DNA of 64,000 nucleotides, from NCBI GenBank assembly GCA_947462335.1, contig OX381707.1, positions 31,857,618-31,921,617 of the forward strand. Reading direction: 5' to 3'. This document shows, piece by piece, positions 11,890-23,355 of the stretch (its first letter is position 1; each line of letters starts with the position of its first letter). The notes beneath the pieces are model-generated. The model had not been told where the DNA came from, did no database searches, and saw nothing but the letters and a program-made list of their open reading frames with translations. Made by a program: the position numbers and the translations under genes. Source of the DNA: Harmothoe impar. Lineage: Eukaryota > Annelida > Polychaeta > Phyllodocida > Polynoidae.

Positions 11890-12611
11890 ACTTCCGTCAG
11901 GCAGATCTACTTCTGCTTGATGCTTCACAGAGGGTGGGCATAAAAGAGCAGTAGCGAATCCAAGGGACCGGTGGCCACAGCCTTGGTGATTCCAATTACT
12001 GCCTGATGTTTGGTGGGTGCTGATGGGACGGTGAATGTGGGGTTTAGAGACAGGTACAGGAACTACTGTGAAATGACTTTACAGAAGGCAATCCATTGAC
12101 ACATTGTTGATGTCATTATTGATGCCCTCCCCTTCCCCAACACACACCACACCTTTTTGTATAATAGTAGCTTAGACTTAGTACGATTTACCTTGCAGTC
12201 TCCTTAATAATTACGTCCAAAGAAGTTTGGATTTAGCTAACCTATTGAATAGTCTACATTCACCACAACGTCGATGTACAGTCTATCCAAAATGTTTTTC
12301 ACCATGGAGCACAATCTATTCTGAAGCCTTTAAATATTGCAGGTCTAGATTAATTTCTGCAGGATAGAATATATAATCTATTTGAAACCATGGTGTATGG
12401 AGCAAAAATTAACTTTCAAGAATGAATAGAGGTCTTCCGTATACGAACAGGGGAACATTAATATGCACAATTTTTAAGGATGTTTGTAAAATGTTTTTGG
12501 GAAGACTGCATGAGGGTGCAAATGGTGATTATGATTTGTGAGGAGTGTCTGTTTAAAAAAGAATCCCACTTTGAGAGCATCTGACTAGGACCCTGCACCA
12601 CTCAATAACTC
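11890..12611. other. intergenic stretch, no feature recognised
   Basis: No long frame, no clear repeat and no RNA gene is visible. Confidence 0.5.
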
Positions 12612-13475
12612 CCCAGTAAACACCCTACGTAGTTCCAACGTAGCTAAGAGGTTTCTCTAGGTAGTTTTCCAACCAAGAGGTGTGAGATTGGTAATTTTGG
12701 AAGGTTTGTAAACGTCAAAACGTTAAGGTTTATTTACGTTCAACAGACGTAGACGTCTCATTTACGTTTATCTACCTCATTCAGACGTAAATCTACGTAA
12801 TAAATCTACGTAGATCTACGTTAATGGACATAACTTTTCAACCAAAGTGGGTAGATGACTTCTCAGTTTCACACAAGGTGGCAGCACTATCAATTATGGA
12901 GAGAATGTTGCAGCTCTTTAACAAATCTACCACATTCAAGCAGTAAATTCGCATTTATTATGAATTCAATATCATGCAAATAAATGGTATTCAAAAGAAT
13001 ATTTATATATAAAGGAGAGCAGATTAAAGTATTGGGCGTGAATATGTGTTTTGCTGCACCTTAACTGAGCGGACACCACATTTGTGGTAACAGAAGAAAT
13101 ACAAAGCCTCTCTGCAGCCCAAACTAGTCAACAGATCTATACTGTGAGGCTGTTCAGTTGAACTAAAAGAATATACTATATAGAATGAAATGACATTAAA
13201 GTGGTTATTTTGTATGAATATTGTTTGTTAATGTAAATTTTTCTGCAATATAATACAATCCTTTGTCTGAATCCCACTGTGTAGAATTATATGTAATGTG
13301 TTTAAATCCAAGTTGAACGTAGATTTACGTCTGAGCTACGTAAATCAGACCTGTAGGTTTGAGAGTGGTGAATAAACCTTAACGTTTCAACGTTCATAAA
13401 CCTTCTAAAATTACGTAGTTCAGACCAAAAATCAACGTAGATTTACGTCTGACCAACGTAGTTGTGTTTACTGGG
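12612..13475. mobile_element. 864-bp TIR element rich in ACGTAGATCTACGT palindromes
   Basis: Termini are CCCAGTAAACA at the left and TGTTTACTGGG at the right. Each end carries 150-200 bp of subterminal sequence filled with direct and inverted ACGTAGATTTACGTC words, TTACGTTCAAC and AACGTTAAGG, so both flanks can fold strongly. The middle (12,850-13,300) is ordinary AT-rich DNA without a gene. It looks like a non-autonomous DNA transposon. Confidence 0.78.
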
Positions 13476-13479
13476 TCAT

Positions 13480-13755
13480 AGCCCTAAATGCATTGGTAAT
13501 ATGTGTGGAGGGCATTAACTCAATTAATTCAATATTGATGCTTATTTTTGTTGTTACTCGTGTTTCTCTGCAAAGAACTGAACAGGACAGCTGTTTTATT
13601 CTAAGACCATTCTAGTGGATTACAATAGGGGCATGTCAATACATTTTTTGCTCCCATATCTTTGCCCTGCAGGCAGCTATATAAGAGGAAGGATGTGGGT
13701 GGCTGTTGACAGCACTTGCAGGATTGTTGCTAAATATAACAATGTGGCTCAACAC
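13480..13755. other. short intergenic stretch
   Basis: Nothing recognisable; a 66-codon open frame at 13,615-13,815 has no family motif and runs into the next repeat. Confidence 0.4.
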
Positions 13756-14350
13756 GTGAGAAGGTACCTTCGCGGGGGATTTTTAGTTCTGAATTTGGCC
13801 ACCAGGGGGCATTAGAATGGCAAAATAGTGGAAGATATGCCCAAAAATCCTTTAGGGTACTTTTTTTATGGAGAATACAGTAGTCTTCCTAGAATCATTC
13901 CATCTTTAGTGCTAACATTCTATATTTGGAATGTAAATGGAACGTTTTCTATGGGAAATTAACACATATCACACTTCCTGGTTGCCATGGAAACCAGTCC
14001 ATGGTTTCTACATGGAACATTGTGGTCCTAATCTCTGGAGAATTCCATCAGTAACTCAAAACTGAAAGCAGATCTTGAAAAATCCTCCAAGAACCAAATC
14101 TACATTGGATATTCACATTTATTTAGCATATTAACTAGGAAATTTGACATTTTCATCATTTTTAGTGGTTATTATTGGATACAGTGCGTTTAGAGCTTGT
14201 TTATCATTTTCAATTAAGATTAACAACGCATATTCAAGATGTGATTGTCACAAAACCACTAGGAGTATCTTGCCTTATGATATCTCATTTTAAAGATCAT
14301 GACATAAACTTCAATTTCCCCGTGAGTACCCCTTTCCATGTGCCTGGTCT
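13756..14350 (-). mobile_element. reverse, diverged copy of the 600-bp 4-bp-TSD element
   Basis: Read on the minus strand, this matches the elements at 27,813-28,412 and 34,341-34,952. Shared words are GCCCCCTGGTGGCCAAA, CTAAAAATCCCCCGCG, TGGAACGTTTTC-type words and TTTCCATGGCAACC. The left edge GTGAGAAGG at 13,756 corresponds to the GTGAGCAGG terminus; the other edge is decayed and approximate. Confidence 0.6.
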
Positions 14351-14436
14351 GTTCTCTTCACCACTATATAAAGCATCCTATAGATTGGTCTGTTATACAT
14401 ATAATAGGTAATCATTTCTCGGCACAGCAAAGACAC

Positions 14437-16862
14437 TACACTGATAATAAAACCTATAGTCAGTACTGACTATACCACCATATTTTGACCCCCGTAGTCA
14501 GATGATTACATATGTTAGTCACATATTGGTCATAAAGATTATAATTATGTGGATCACACAAATTGATGATGTCACAGGAATGTGTGCACAGGAAACAGTT
14601 AGTATTCAAAATTGAATGCTCAACTGACTTCAGGTAGGCACATCTTATTCTATCTAAACCACTCCTTTACACATATCATAGGACACATGCATTCATGATT
14701 TTGATTGGAGTATCATGTGGTTTTGTTCAAATTCTGATCATGTAATGGTGAATCTCTAGGCTTCCAGACTAGAATATACAGAAGTTGACTGTGTCAGGGG
14801 TTATAGTGTGCCAGGCATATGGCCCATACCCATCTACTTCATCCAATGGTGCTAGGGCAGGTACCCCCGGACATCTACCCCCAGACATCTACCACCAGAC
14901 ATCTTCCCCTGGACATCTACCACCTGAGTATCTACCCCCTAGGACATAAAAGTCCAGGGGATATATGTCCTGGTGGTAGAAGTTGTAAGGGGGTAAAAGT
15001 CCAGGGGATGGATGTCCAAGGGGTAGATGTCCTTAGCATGCTAAACATAACCACAACATTAACACCCAGACTTCTAACCCTGGAAATCTACCCCCTAGGA
15101 CTTCTCCCCCAAGACTTTAATCCCCTTAGACATCTATCCCCTGGACTTTTACCTCCTTACAACTTCTACCCCCTAGGACATCAATCCCCTTGGACATCTA
15201 CCCCCTTTACCCTCTAATACTTCTACCCCTGGGGACATCAACCCCCTCCAAATGCCCATAATAAGTCATATCATGTGGAAGGGGTAGATTTCTCCAGGGA
15301 CATCCAACATCTATCTCTGGACATCTACCCCCTGGAAATCTACCACCTAGGGCACCTACCCCCAGGACTTTTATCCCCTTCAGCACCTATCCCCTTAGGA
15401 CTCTACTCCCTAGGACATCGACCCGCTTGGACACCTACCCCCAGATATCTACCCCTTTAACATCTACCCCCTATGACATCTAACCCTATACTTGGACATC
15501 TACCCCCCGGACTTTTACCCCTTAAAACTTCTACCCCCTAGGACATCCACCCACTCGAACACCTACCCCCGGACATCTACTCCCTGGATATCTACTCCCT
15601 GGACATCTACCCCCTGGACATCTACCCCCTGGGACAACTTACCCTATACTTGGACATCTACCCCTCAGACTTTTACCCCCTTAAAAATTCTACCGCCTAG
15701 AATATCCATCCCTTTGGACATCTACCCCCTTTATCCTCTAGGAGTTCTACCCCATCCACAAGCCCATATGTTTGAGCCATATCATGTGGAGGGAGAAGAT
15801 TTCTCAAGGGACATTGGGCATCTACCCCTGGACATCTACCCCTGGAAGTCTATGCCTTAGGACTTTTATCCCCTTGGACATTGATTCCCTGGACTTATAC
15901 CCCATGACATCTACCCCTGAGGCATTTACTCCCTAGGACTTCTACCCTTGGAGAAATCTACCCCATCCACATATGACTAAACCATATGGGCATGTCGAGC
16001 AGGTTGATTTCTCCAGAGTAGAAGTCCTAGAGGGTAAAGGTAGCAGACATCCAAGGGGATAGATGTCCAGGGGTAGATGTCCTGAGGTAGGTGTCCAAGG
16101 GGGTGGATGTCCTATGGGGTAGAGTCCTAAAGGGGCAAAAGTCCAGGGAAAAGATTTCCAAGGGGATAAAATCCTAGGGTGTAGATGTCCAAGGGGTAGA
16201 TTCCCAGGGGGTAGATGTCAAGGGGTAGATGTCTGATGTCCCTGGAGAAATCTACCCCCTCCACATGATATGACTCAACCATATGGGTATGTGGGGGGGG
16301 GTTGATGTTCCCAGGTGTAGAAGTCCTAGAGTAAAGGGGTAGATGTCACGGGGGGTGATGTCACAGGGGGTAGATGTCCAGGGGGTAGATGTCTGGGGGT
16401 AGGTTCCAAGTCAGGGGATGTCCTAAAGGGTAGAAGTCCTAGGGGGTAATATTCCAATGGGTAGATGCCCATAGGGGTAAAAGTCTCAGGGGGTAGATGT
16501 CCTAGGTAGGGGTAGTTGGCCTGGGGTAGATGTCGTAGGGGGTATATAATAGGCCCTAGGGTAGATGACATGGGGGTAGATGCCAGGGGGTTCTTGTCCT
16601 GACTTATTGTCCTGCCATCTCATGATGGACTATATCTAATAGTCAGAGTGACTACTTTAGAGCATTAAAGCATTAAATTCATAGTCACTTGACTATATAT
16701 CCCAAATCAGCTCTTTTAATGCTTGACTATAGGTTGACTATATGACTAACTTACTATAGACATAGGTGACTAACTTGGTATAGTCGTTTTTGCTACATTC
16801 ACATGACTATAGAAGTGTAGTCAGTAGTGACTAACATTTCCAGGGCAGTTATTATCAGTGTA
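14437..16862. mobile_element. 2.4 kb CACTG-ended TIR element enclosing a giant inverted minisatellite
   Basis: Ends read TACACTGATAATAA and TTATTATCAGTGTA, with further inverted words (GACTATAG, TAGTCAGTA.TGACTA, TTAGTCAC) inside each flank. TA is present outside CACTG on both sides, fitting a TA target duplication. No transposase frame survives; the core is the 15-bp satellite described separately. The CACTG ends resemble those of the 24,038-27,712 element. Confidence 0.78.
14860..16600. repeat. inverted array of a ~15-bp minisatellite (GGACATCTACCCCCT)
   Basis: From about 14,860 to 15,985 the plus strand repeats variants of GGACATCTACCCCCT and GGACTTTTACCCCCT. From about 16,010 to 16,600 it repeats the reverse complement AGGGGGTAGATGTCC. 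A short reversed interlude lies at 14,945-15,035. A marker with CATATCATGTGGA and TTTCTCCAGGGACATC recurs at about 15,250, 15,760, 15,960 and 16,245, giving a higher-order period near 500 bp. The open frames (repeated L-D-I-Y-P) result from the 15-bp unit. Confidence 0.93.
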
Positions 16863-17004
16863 GTATGAAGGAGACCTCAACATGGCTGATCAATAAGGTA
16901 GTTAAAGAAACAATACACAAACTTAAGAAAGAAGGAATAGTAAATAGGCCCTTACAAAAAGCACTAAAATCCTGGGATGAAATTCCTTTAGCGAGGGTCT
17001 CCCC

Positions 17005-17220
17005 ACCAATCATCCTAAATAACCGCAGCCTCTGGTCGGGCATGGAGCAGTGGCACATTGAAATCTGTTAATTACCCCAGCATCTCAGGTCAGGGCCAAA
17101 GGAGAAAGTTTCTTACCTCCAAATCAGACTAGTGGAGGGCCAACTTTGATTCAGTTTCCTTTTCCAGGTGCAATAATAGTCCTTGTTTTCAGACAGCATT
17201 CTGTCAAGGGAACTTTTGTC
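17005..17220 (-). repeat. duplicated exon-like block E1, copy 2
   Basis: Shares CATGGAGCAGTG, GTTAATTACC, TTTCTTACCTCC and AAGGGAACTTTTG with about 3,690-3,900. The minus-strand donor GGTAAGAAA is kept, but its reading frame is interrupted. Confidence 0.4.
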
Positions 17221-17299
17221 TTTTTATCTTCCTCAGCCTAAATCCATTCATTAATATAAATTACATAGAAAAAGAATAGTGATATAATTATATATAATA

Positions 17300-17700
17300 T
17301 CCTTGGATGTATTTTAAACCATAGTCCCTTTGTTATCAACACAACCTCATTTGTCATTCCAAGATGGCAGATTAATGTCAGAACTAATGAACATTGCCTG
17401 ATAATCACCTGACTACTTCTAAATTAGATCAATGGTATAAATGAAGGTCAGAAAGCTCCATGATAAGCCTTACGTGATGGTAATTAAACCTGACCTTTCA
17501 TAGCATGACTTGGAAATTAATTCATACTCATGACTATGTAAGGAAGTATTAGCTCCTTCTGTGGGGCAATGAAGAGGTAAATCTGGGGTAAATAGCTTTA
17601 TTTCATGGTGAATACTGACTATCAAGGTTAAACCTATGGGAGGGCGGTATGTGAGGGAAGTGTAAAATTACCCTAGGCTGTATTTTATGCTGCTGCCATA
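17300..17700. other. intergenic stretch, no feature recognised
   Basis: AT-rich sequence with no gene or repeat that I can support. Confidence 0.45.
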
Positions 17701-17715
17701 TTTCATGCTCCCGAG

Positions 17716-17790
17716 GGTCACGTGACCTGTGCGAAATTCAAAATGGCTGACGGAAGCACCACGGAAGTGAACAAACATCGTGGAAGTAGA
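17716..17790. promoter_or_regulatory. cluster of GTCACGTGAC, GCGAAATTCAAA and GGAAG words
   Basis: A perfect palindrome GGTCACGTGACC (17,716-17,727) is followed by GCGAAATTCAAAATGGC (17,731-17,747), TGACGGAAG and two further GGAAGT words. The same succession of words forms the tandem array at 63.2 kb. GTCACGTGAC is a known bHLH-ZIP E-box and GGAAGT an ETS core. Whether it is a working promoter or a scrap of a mobile repeat is unknown. Confidence 0.4.
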
Positions 17791-17856
17791 CAAATATAGA
17801 CTGTCTTCCTGTTTTAGATGAATAAACCCTGAAATAAATACAGAGCGTCATTTAAA

Positions 17857-17960
17857 AGTGACCTCATCAGTGGTTATTTCACGAGGGGTGCCTGTCCCGT
17901 ATTGCACGTTGGCTGCAGGGACAGGCACCTCTCGTGAAATAACCACTGACACGGTCACTT
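17857..17960. mobile_element. short foldback element, 104 bp
   Basis: An almost perfect hairpin: CAGTGGTTATTTCACGAG, GGGTGCCTGTCCC and their reverse complement GGGACAGGCACCTCTCGTG, AAATAACCACTG. The outer AAGTGACC also pairs with GGTCACTT. The loop is about 20 bases. Confidence 0.75.
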
Positions 17961-18204
17961 TCTCATCCCTATGATAATGTCATTAGATGTCATAAAGGTT
18001 TGGGACAGAAAAGAGAGAATTTTGGCACTTTAATTTAAAATTTAATGCTTTCAAGGATGGGGTTCATGGGTACAAAATCTGGGATATTTGAGGTTATGCC
18101 CACTGACAATAACTAGAAGACGCCTACAGAGAACTCATCAGTCAGTTTTCCTGCAGTTCCACGCCAACAGTTGCTATAAAACACTTAACCTTTCCTGCTC
18201 ACAT

Positions 18205-18392
18205 CAACCACTCCCCCACAGGCAAGCATTGCTAATCAGGAGAAGAGGGTCGGAGCTTACTGAGGCCACAGGCATCCCCGTCCGTACATGATTAGCTTTG
18301 TGCAGCACCTCTGCCATATCAGTTATAAATAATGCTATACAGGCCACAGGGTAACATGTCCATGAGTGGGGATGGGAGGAATGCACAACTAG
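18205..18392. repeat. interspersed repeat R1, copy 4
   Basis: Well-kept copy with CCCACAGGCAAGCATTGC, AATCAGGAGAAGAGGGTC, GAGGCCACAGGCATCCCCGT and AGTTATAAATAATGC. On the minus strand it shares a 45-50 residue open frame with the copy at about 40,266 (V-A-S-I-A-L-F-type start, then G-M-P-V-A-S-V-S and D-P-L-L). Confidence 0.7.
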
Positions 18393-18399
18393 TACGGGA

Positions 18400-19155
18400 T
18401 AACCACGGAGATATAGATATATTATAAGAATAGGACATTGGGCTATAAGTGTGAGGAATTAAGACCATAATATTATGGGATCGGTCATTTAGATTCCCCC
18501 GCTGGATAGAGAAGCAGGGACATGTTTGAGGCTGTTATTGCCTCATGAACAGCTTAAATGAACTTGACCTGACGTGTATTGAGGCATGTGACAGAGAGCA
18601 GAGCAGCCTCGAGCAGGTTCTCTCTAAAACTTGTATAAACACAAATCTAAGCTGAAAATACGATGTACATATTCTATTTTCATGGCCATTTCTTTCCCAC
18701 TGTAAAAGCTTTTTCCTTTGTCCCCAGCACCTCAAGCTAAGGACCCTTTCATATCTCTGTGGGGCCAATGCCCCTAGTATGAAGAAATACTATAAACCAC
18801 AAAAACGGAAAAAACAAAACTGAGAAAATTGAGACAATTGAGAATTTGAGAATTATGATGCTGGGCTTTAGTTTTTAACCCTTGACATACAAACCAGGGA
18901 AGGTAGGACGGAGTGCAAAGTGTCCGTCTAAATGTCATTGAAGAAGTATTGACAAACACGAGTAATTAACAGCAACCCAGTTCCTGATTGTTAATATGAG
19001 TATTAACATTTCCAATTACTCTGACCTCCTTCAGATATCAAATTCAAATGAGCAATGCTATCAAGTTTCATAAGAGTGTCTACTCAACAAAACAATATAT
19101 TTTGGAGTTTGCACAGACTTTCTTATCTGAAACTAACGTTTATTCTTGAGTCATC
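18400..19155. other. intergenic stretch, no feature recognised
   Basis: Two minus-strand frames of 61 and 77 codons lack start context, splice sites and any family motif. Confidence 0.45.
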
Positions 19156-19159
19156 AGGC

Positions 19160-19267
19160 TACACACTCAGAAAGGTCAGCGTCATTGTCAGGTGAAAGTT
19201 AGGTACTGCCTGACTTTCAGGTGAGCGTGGTTTCAGCGACAATGACGCTGACTTTTCTGAGTGTGTA
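19160..19267. mobile_element. short foldback element, 108 bp
   Basis: The arms are TACACACTCAGAAAGGTCAG with CGTCATTGTC and GACAATGACG with CTGACTTTTCTGAGTGTGTA, matching over about 30 bp with one or two mismatches. About 45 bp lie between them. No coding content. Confidence 0.8.
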
Positions 19268-19269
19268 TG

Positions 19270-20140
19270 TTTCATGTTTATGGGACCTATAATATCCTGG
19301 CTCCATGATTGGAAGTTCTCTTTTACTGAGACTGAGGGGTCTCCTAGCTAGTGAATGTGCACGAATCCTCAATATGAGGTCCAACTGTATTCCTGATTAT
19401 TTCAGTAAATAAATCCCCACCCGCGCAGTAATAGAAGATTGTGCTGTTGGTGCACTTATGGGAGATACTTAACCCACTGCATAAAGGGTACTCTGAGGTA
19501 ATCGGCTATTTTTCAATCAAAGATGTTTCATAAGACTCAATATGTAAAGGGTACATGACAGGTACAGGCTATGGATTCTGCAAAGTGGCCAAAAGTACCT
19601 TCTGTGTTTCTAACGCAGCTTTCATAACTGTGCCGTTTATCATACATGAAGGCTGATTTAGAAACAACCATAATGCATTTCCTCCCACGCTGAAAATTGC
19701 ATTTATGGGTTTGAAATCAATCAAGACATTCTATCACGAAATAATTTCAGCGGTTATTAGGATAGCGGCTTATTGCCATTATTATAATATCAACTTCTCT
19801 GTCACCTTAGATGGGCCTGAGTCATGGACAATGAGGCTACATGAGTGCTGGTATACGAGGTAATGATCCACAAGGTTGTGGATGCTGCTGCCTCACTATT
19901 GGCTTCTGAGGGTAGACTTGTCTGGTCTACCGAAAGCTGCAGATCCTACGAAATGACGCCCTAAGATCTTCCAAAAAAGAATTCGATACCCAAGAGAAAT
20001 TGACATCGAGACCCTGCACACTCGCCATAATGTTCCCAAACTGGAAGCTTTACAGAAAATACAGTTGCTGAGCCACATATGTTTATTTTAATAGAAAAGA
20101 AATTAACAGCACGATATGCTCAACAACATACATAGGCAAA
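19270..20140. other. intergenic stretch, no feature recognised
   Basis: Nothing that I can support. The last 60 bp before 20,140 weakly resemble the sequence before 51,917. Confidence 0.4.
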
Positions 20141-20149
20141 TGCCAATGC

Positions 20150-20370
20150 CCATTTATACCATCTCTGCTGTATTTCATGAGTTGGGGTTGGGGCCAAATC
20201 CCACAAAGCTGAAGGCTTCGTGGGATGTGCCCCAGCCCCCACAAGTGAAATACGGCAGAGAGACCTGTATCAATGTAGTTGGATTTATTTTTCTATTTGA
20301 AGCCATTTAATGAAGAAATCCAGCTTCTTCTTAGTCCATTGAATAGGGCCACGTTGTATTCAATGGGGGG
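20150..20370. mobile_element. foldback element and flank, paralogous to 51,905-52,340
   Basis: A hairpin with arms CTGCTGTATTTCATGAGT, GGGGTTGGGGCC and the returning GTGGGATGTGCCCCAGCCCC, GTGAAATACGGCAGAG occupies about 20,160-20,262. The matching hairpin at 51,917 has the same core and the same right flank (ATCAATGTAGTTGG, CCATTTAATGAAG, TTGTATTCAATGG). In the present copy the flank is uninterrupted, so it is the empty site for the MITE at 52,042-52,263. Confidence 0.75.
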
Positions 20371-20850
20371 GGGGGGGCATTGGATAGGCCCTTCCTATAT
20401 TTAAGCATGGTAAAGCTCGTATTTCAAAAATGTAATCTGCATACCGAACTATGGGGCAGACACCGCTCTGCTGTTGGGACCGTCTTTAGCTGCCTGACTC
20501 ATGGATATCTCAATAATAATAGGTGCAATGGCGACAATATTAATCTCTTGATACAATTAATTGATCTGTATATATATGCGAGTTGAAAAATAAGGCAATC
20601 AACCAGTCTATAAACAGTTAGGAGACCCACTTGGTGTTTTTTTTATACCCATCTGAATGTAGCAAAATAAAGATCCAGTTAATAAAGCGTGCGTAAAGAA
20701 AGACATCTATGGAAAAGGCCTTCTCCATGGAGACATTAAGCGACCACTAGAATAAACTGTTCATACATGCTGTAAAGAGACTGTGAATTTAGTATGATTG
20801 ATTCTAGAGTGACCATATTTTGTGAAGGTTTTGGAAAGACTCGTAATTCC

Positions 20851-21280
20851 ATTAGGCCTGTGTCCACTGTACGACAAAGAAAGTGGAATATATGGTCATT
20901 TTGACGTCCAGAAATATGTACATATCTGGGAATATATTTTGTAGATATATTCTACTTTAACTGCAGGTATGCTGTGTCCACTAGGCGTTATAAATTGCTG
21001 CCCAGACTGCCCAGGGCAAACATGGATAAGGTTTTACAATAGAATAAAGAGCATATATTCCAATTTCTGCACTAAAAATCAAACATGTTAGATATTCAAA
21101 TGCCCACTTTTGACGTCCATTTTTGACCCCTGCATATTGCTCTCCCACTTTTGTATTTGAGAATCTTGTCGTCCAGCTGTGTCCACAGGGACACAAAACA
21201 TATATTTCGTATTTGTATTCAAATTCACGTTTTAACGGACGACAAACGGCCTCATATATGCTAGTGGACACAGGCCTAAT
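20851..21280. mobile_element. 430-bp TIR element
   Basis: Ends are ATTAGGCCTGTGTCCACT and AGTGGACACAGGCCTAAT, a perfect 18-bp inverted pair. Inside, ACGACAA/TTGTCGT and TGTGTCCAC recur in both directions. No transposase. The sequence just outside does not show a clear target duplication beyond one or two bases. Confidence 0.82.
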
Positions 21281-21284
21281 GACG

Positions 21285-22185
21285 CACGCACTGATGCAAA
21301 CACCACGACGTACTGTAGTGAACAAATGAACAATTCAAAGAATTGAATAACATACCGTTTATGTTGTAAACGATAATAGAGGGTGTGTCCCATGCGATTG
21401 GCCTAATTGGGCCTCCTAAAAGTCACCATTGTTATTCTGAGATAATTATCTCACATTGTCGTGATAGAGGGGTGTGTCCTATACTACCTTTTATGTTCAT
21501 ATGTTTAACTACGCTGACCACCATTAGTTAATTGGAGTTAATAACCATTGACTGGCTAAATATAACGGGTAACTAGCTTTGACTTTTAATGATAGGTATA
21601 GACCATCAATGAACTCATGTAGAACGAAGGCTGCTCTTTACATTAAGTATGGATCCTTAGTTTGTCTACAGTAAGGACATATCTGAAAGTACCTCTATGG
21701 AATTCATTGGATGTCCATACATAGAACACGAAAGAACATCAAGAAGAATTACTTTGTTGAGTTTTGCTAAAGAAGTTGATTATCTATAATTGGATGAAAA
21801 TATTATGACAATTTATTATATCTTTTATTGTTAAATAGTTATGAGAAAATGTTTGGATTTTATTTACCACCAGAGCAATTGTTTCCACCAATGGTCAAGC
21901 AGTTATCACACGTGTCATAATGGTGTCTCTAACTAACTATAGAAGATGCTGAATCGCATATGGTAATGTGATAACCGATCTCAAATACCTCGATGTTCTA
22001 AAAAGGAATTTTACTCTGTAATAAGAACAAAATTAATATCAATGTTAACTGAGTGAATCACATCTAAATTAGCTCCACAAGTAAAACTAGGAGAGTGCCC
22101 GATTCAGTAACGAATATAGAAGCCTGATTTTACCTGGTGATTGTGGATAGACTATATAATTAAGGTTCAGCATCAGGTGTGAACA
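21285..22185. other. intergenic stretch upstream of the candidate promoter
   Basis: AT-rich, no long frame or repeat. It lies directly upstream of the TATA box at 22,190 and might hold regulatory sites that I cannot identify. Confidence 0.4.
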
Positions 22186-22189
22186 ACAG

Positions 22190-22301
22190 TATATAAAGCT
22201 TGCACCGTGACATCAAATCTCCCACTTTACACCATCACAAGTGGTTCAACAACGGGACAGGGGTCTCTCTAAGAAAACAGCTCTTAGACAGCAGTCAAAA
22301 G
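22190..22301 (+). promoter_or_regulatory. candidate promoter with TATA box and non-coding first exon
   Basis: TATATAAAG (22,190-22,198) is a good TATA box. About 30 bp downstream begins a stretch free of ATG that ends in CAGTCAAAAG followed by GTAAGTAAC at 22,302, a strong splice donor. This is the usual layout of a TATA promoter plus short 5' untranslated exon. The nearest plus-strand coding exon with a matching acceptor is the GPCR at 28,755, so I infer that this may be its first exon. No transcript evidence is available. Confidence 0.4.
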
Positions 22302-23272
22302 GTAAGTAACACTTTTTGCTCGACATTTGCCGTGGTAAATCTAAAGTACAGTTTTGTTTGACACATCCAATGACAAATGAGGGGCACACCCTCCTCAACT
22401 GGAGGACCATCACGTATAGGCCTTCAAGGACCACTAGTACTCAGCATAGAGAAGATAACCTGATTTCTAATTATTTCTTTTTTGAACATATATGGCTGTA
22501 TTCATCATCTTCTTTTACTCTGATTTACTTCTTATAAACCAGTCCTTTATCGTGTGATATCAACGTGGAGAGAATCCTTCAAAAGTTATACTCTGCACTT
22601 ATGGGTCACAAGAGAGAAAATATGAAAATCCTGATACCAACTCTTCATGTTAAACACCAACATTAAAGGTGAAAGTCCCTATTCCCCCCATATTGAATAC
22701 AGTTTCAGGCCCCTAAGAAAATTACAGAGGGTTCTTTAAATACTATAGAATCCATTGGGCAAAAAAAATTTGGGGGTACCCATGCTATGTTTTGTGCTGC
22801 GATGGCTGATCCAAGGGGTCATATATTTTCCTAATTTTTCACATTCCTGGAAGAAACCAGTTAAACCATATATTATCCACCAGATTTTTTCGTAGAAACC
22901 ATGGATATGTGAAGTATATATACTAAGAAACAAGGATAAGAATAAAAAATGCTTGTTGAAAAGTTCTTTTTGGTTTTATTTTGGACTTGATGCTTGAAGT
23001 GACAGATGACATTTTCGTTTTTGGCCCACACTTATCTAACATAATATCTAAGTTAGAAAAACAGTTTCAGGCCTCATGTAGTTTTAATATGGTGAAGATT
23101 ATAGCCATAGCTTGGTATTTATCCAAAGAAAATGGGGGGTACCGGCACTCGTTTCTTCACAAAGTGTACATGAACATGACAGACGGTGGCAAGTGACAGG
23201 TCTGTACACACTAGTGTACCCCACCACTAGGTAGAAGCATAATGCAGGACTAGAGTTTAGCACCTCCCCAAA

Positions 23273-23355
23273 GCTGTCAGGGCTCTGTGGCTACATGCAT
23301 AGAGAGCTGATCTAGAATGTGAAAGGTCCCTGGTTCAAATCTTGCCAGGGTATCC
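23273..23355 (+). ncRNA. tRNA-derived SINE head
   Basis: A tRNA-like stretch with an A-box-like TGTGGCTACATGCATAGAG and a convincing B box GGTTCAAATCT (23,332-23,342) set in a T stem CCCTGG/CCAGGG. The B box differs from the eukaryotic consensus GGTTCGANTCC at few bases. The acceptor stem is poor and no intact cloverleaf can be drawn, so it is more likely the head of a SINE or a tRNA pseudogene than a functional tRNA. Confidence 0.6.

Noticed and set aside
14819..16571. Open frames of 60-132 codons made of L-D-I-Y-P / T-S-T-P-W repeats
   Set aside because: Direct translation of the ~15-bp satellite; they appear on opposite strands on either side of the inversion.
4291..20380. Isolated poly-G or poly-C runs (near 4,291, 6,120, 6,360, 7,457, 20,368)
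   Set aside because: Simple homopolymers without further structure.
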